DNA of 6,733 nucleotides from the NCBI GenBank assembly GCA_945866245.1, contig CAMBGW010000053.1, positions 1 through 6,733 on the forward strand, written 5' to 3'. The translations under genes and the position numbers were made by a program. The notes beneath the pieces were generated by a model. It ran no database searches and had not been told where the DNA came from. It saw nothing but the letters and a program-made list of their open reading frames with translations. Source of the stretch: Verrucomicrobia subdivision 6 bacterium (GTDB lineage Bacteria; Verrucomicrobiota; Verrucomicrobiia; Methylacidiphilales; Verrucolacustridaceae). Positions 6,029 to 6,733 of this stretch are shown here, one piece after another; within the stretch, counting starts at the first letter, position 1, and each line of letters starts with the position of its first letter.

Positions 6029-6733
6029 AGAAAAGCCAGCCTCGGCGATTCCCCAGCACGTAGCTATCATCATGGATGGCAACGGGCGTTGGGCCCAAAA
6101 GCATCATTTGCCACGACTCAGTGGGCATGAGGCGGGTCGGAAATCGGTAAAGCAGGTGGTTCAGGCGGCGATGGATCATGGGGTTCGTTACTTAACTCTT
6201 TATGCTTTTTCGGTTGAAAATTGGCAAAGGCCCCGTGAAGAAGTTCAAGGTTTGATGGGATTGCTACGTGGGGTGATTCGGGAGGAGCTGAGAGAGATGG
6301 GAAAAGAGGGGATTCGATTACGAACCTTCGGGCGTCGGCAAGATTTGCCTGAAGCGGTTCGGGAAGAGTTGGAGCGAGCGATTGAGGAGACAAAGGCAAA
6401 TACTCGACTCGATCTGATCCTTGCCTTGAGTTATGGCTCGCGCGTCGAGATCACCGAAGCGGTGCAAGCCTTAGGCCGCGAGGTGAAGGCAGGAAAGTTG
6501 GATCCAGAAAAGATTCGCGAAGAAACGATCGCATCCTATCTCTATACCCATGGGATGCCGGATCCTGATTTTTTAATTCGAACAAGCGGAGAGATGCGAG
6601 TGAGCAATTTTATGTTGTGGCAGATTTCCTATGCGGAGATTTACGTGACTCCTGTTCTTTGGCCTGATTTCGGAAAAAAGGACTTTTCCGACGCGTTAGC
6701 GGATTATGCGGGGCGAGACCGTCGATTTGGAGG
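6021..6733 (+). CDS. uppS: Isoprenyl transferase / undecaprenyl diphosphate synthase, 3' end cut by window edge
   Basis: UppS is a cis-prenyltransferase that extends farnesyl diphosphate with isopentenyl diphosphate to the C55 carrier lipid for peptidoglycan and surface glycans, at the membrane-cytosol interface. The frame stays open to the right edge; 237 codons are visible. Motifs: HVAIIMDGNGRWA with catalytic Asp19, SGHEAGR (34-40), YAFSVENWQRP (61-71), ALSYGSRVEI (135-144) and DPDFLIRTSGEMRVSNFMLW (181-200) with Arg187, Arg193 and Ser195, then Glu206 in SYAEIY. All sit seven residues below the E. coli numbering, which supports the start. The last residues, GRDRRFG, match the family's C-terminal block, so probably only a short tail is missing. 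The ALSY segment replaces the NYGGR type of E. coli and resembles Bacteroidota-like variants. The ATG at 6021 lies inside the purA stop region (ATGGCTAA), suggesting coupled translation; a GTG at 6003 is a less likely alternative. Which chain length it makes cannot be read from the sequence. Confidence 0.95.
   Translation, partial: MAKEKPASAIPQHVAIIMDGNGRWAQKHHLPRLSGHEAGRKSVKQVVQAAMDHGVRYLTLYAFSVENWQRPREEVQGLMGLLRGVIREELREMGKEGIRLRTFGRRQDLPEAVREELERAIEETKANTRLDLILALSYGSRVEITEAVQALGREVKAGKLDPEKIREETIASYLYTHGMPDPDFLIRTSGEMRVSNFMLWQISYAEIYVTPVLWPDFGKKDFSDALADYAGRDRRFG

Noticed and set aside
1..6733. Mobile element, CRISPR, defence or other novel multi-gene system
   Set aside because: All substantial open frames on the + strand belong to well-known housekeeping or envelope families; no terminal repeats, arrays, integrase, transposase or unknown clustered genes are visible.

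Overview
The window looks like a housekeeping and cell-envelope gene cluster from a Gram-negative bacterium. All five genes are on the + strand, tightly packed, with G-rich coding strands. An LptD/OstA-family outer-membrane protein implies an LPS-type outer membrane. The sequence style of LptD, UDP-glucose dehydrogenase and the isoprenyl transferase suggests the PVC group, most likely Verrucomicrobiota. That placement is an inference from memory of protein families, not a search result, and I would not name a genus.

Layout: (1) Bases 1-832 hold the 3' part of nadA (quinolinate synthase, NAD biosynthesis); its 5' end lies outside the window. (2) Bases 833-934 are a short AT-rich spacer and the only real intergenic gap. 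(3) Bases 935-3424 hold an LptD-like LPS-assembly outer-membrane protein with a signal peptide. (4) Bases 3459-4751 hold ugd (UDP-glucose 6-dehydrogenase). (5) Bases 4748-6028 hold purA (adenylosuccinate synthetase), probably starting at a TTG that overlaps the ugd stop. (6) Bases 6021-6733 hold uppS (isoprenyl/undecaprenyl diphosphate synthase), which overlaps the purA end by 8 bases and is cut by the right edge close to its natural C-terminus.

From lptD onward the spacings (34 bases, then 4-base and 8-base overlaps) suggest one transcription unit. Three of its four genes serve the envelope: LptD places LPS in the outer membrane, Ugd makes UDP-glucuronate for surface polysaccharide or lipid A/core sugars, and UppS makes the polyprenyl carrier lipid for cell-wall and surface-glycan synthesis. 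PurA (AMP branch of purine synthesis) and the upstream NadA are cofactor/nucleotide housekeeping.

I see no mobile element, CRISPR array, tRNA, rRNA or defence system, and no convincing new multi-gene system. The points worth a second look are local: a PurA with changes in both guanine-contacting loops, an LptD with no cysteine in its predicted mature part and a C-terminal tail after the last strand, a perfect 9-bp hairpin followed by TTTT inside lptD, a compact G-quadruplex motif in purA, long in-frame G runs, and gene starts without clear Shine-Dalgarno sequences.
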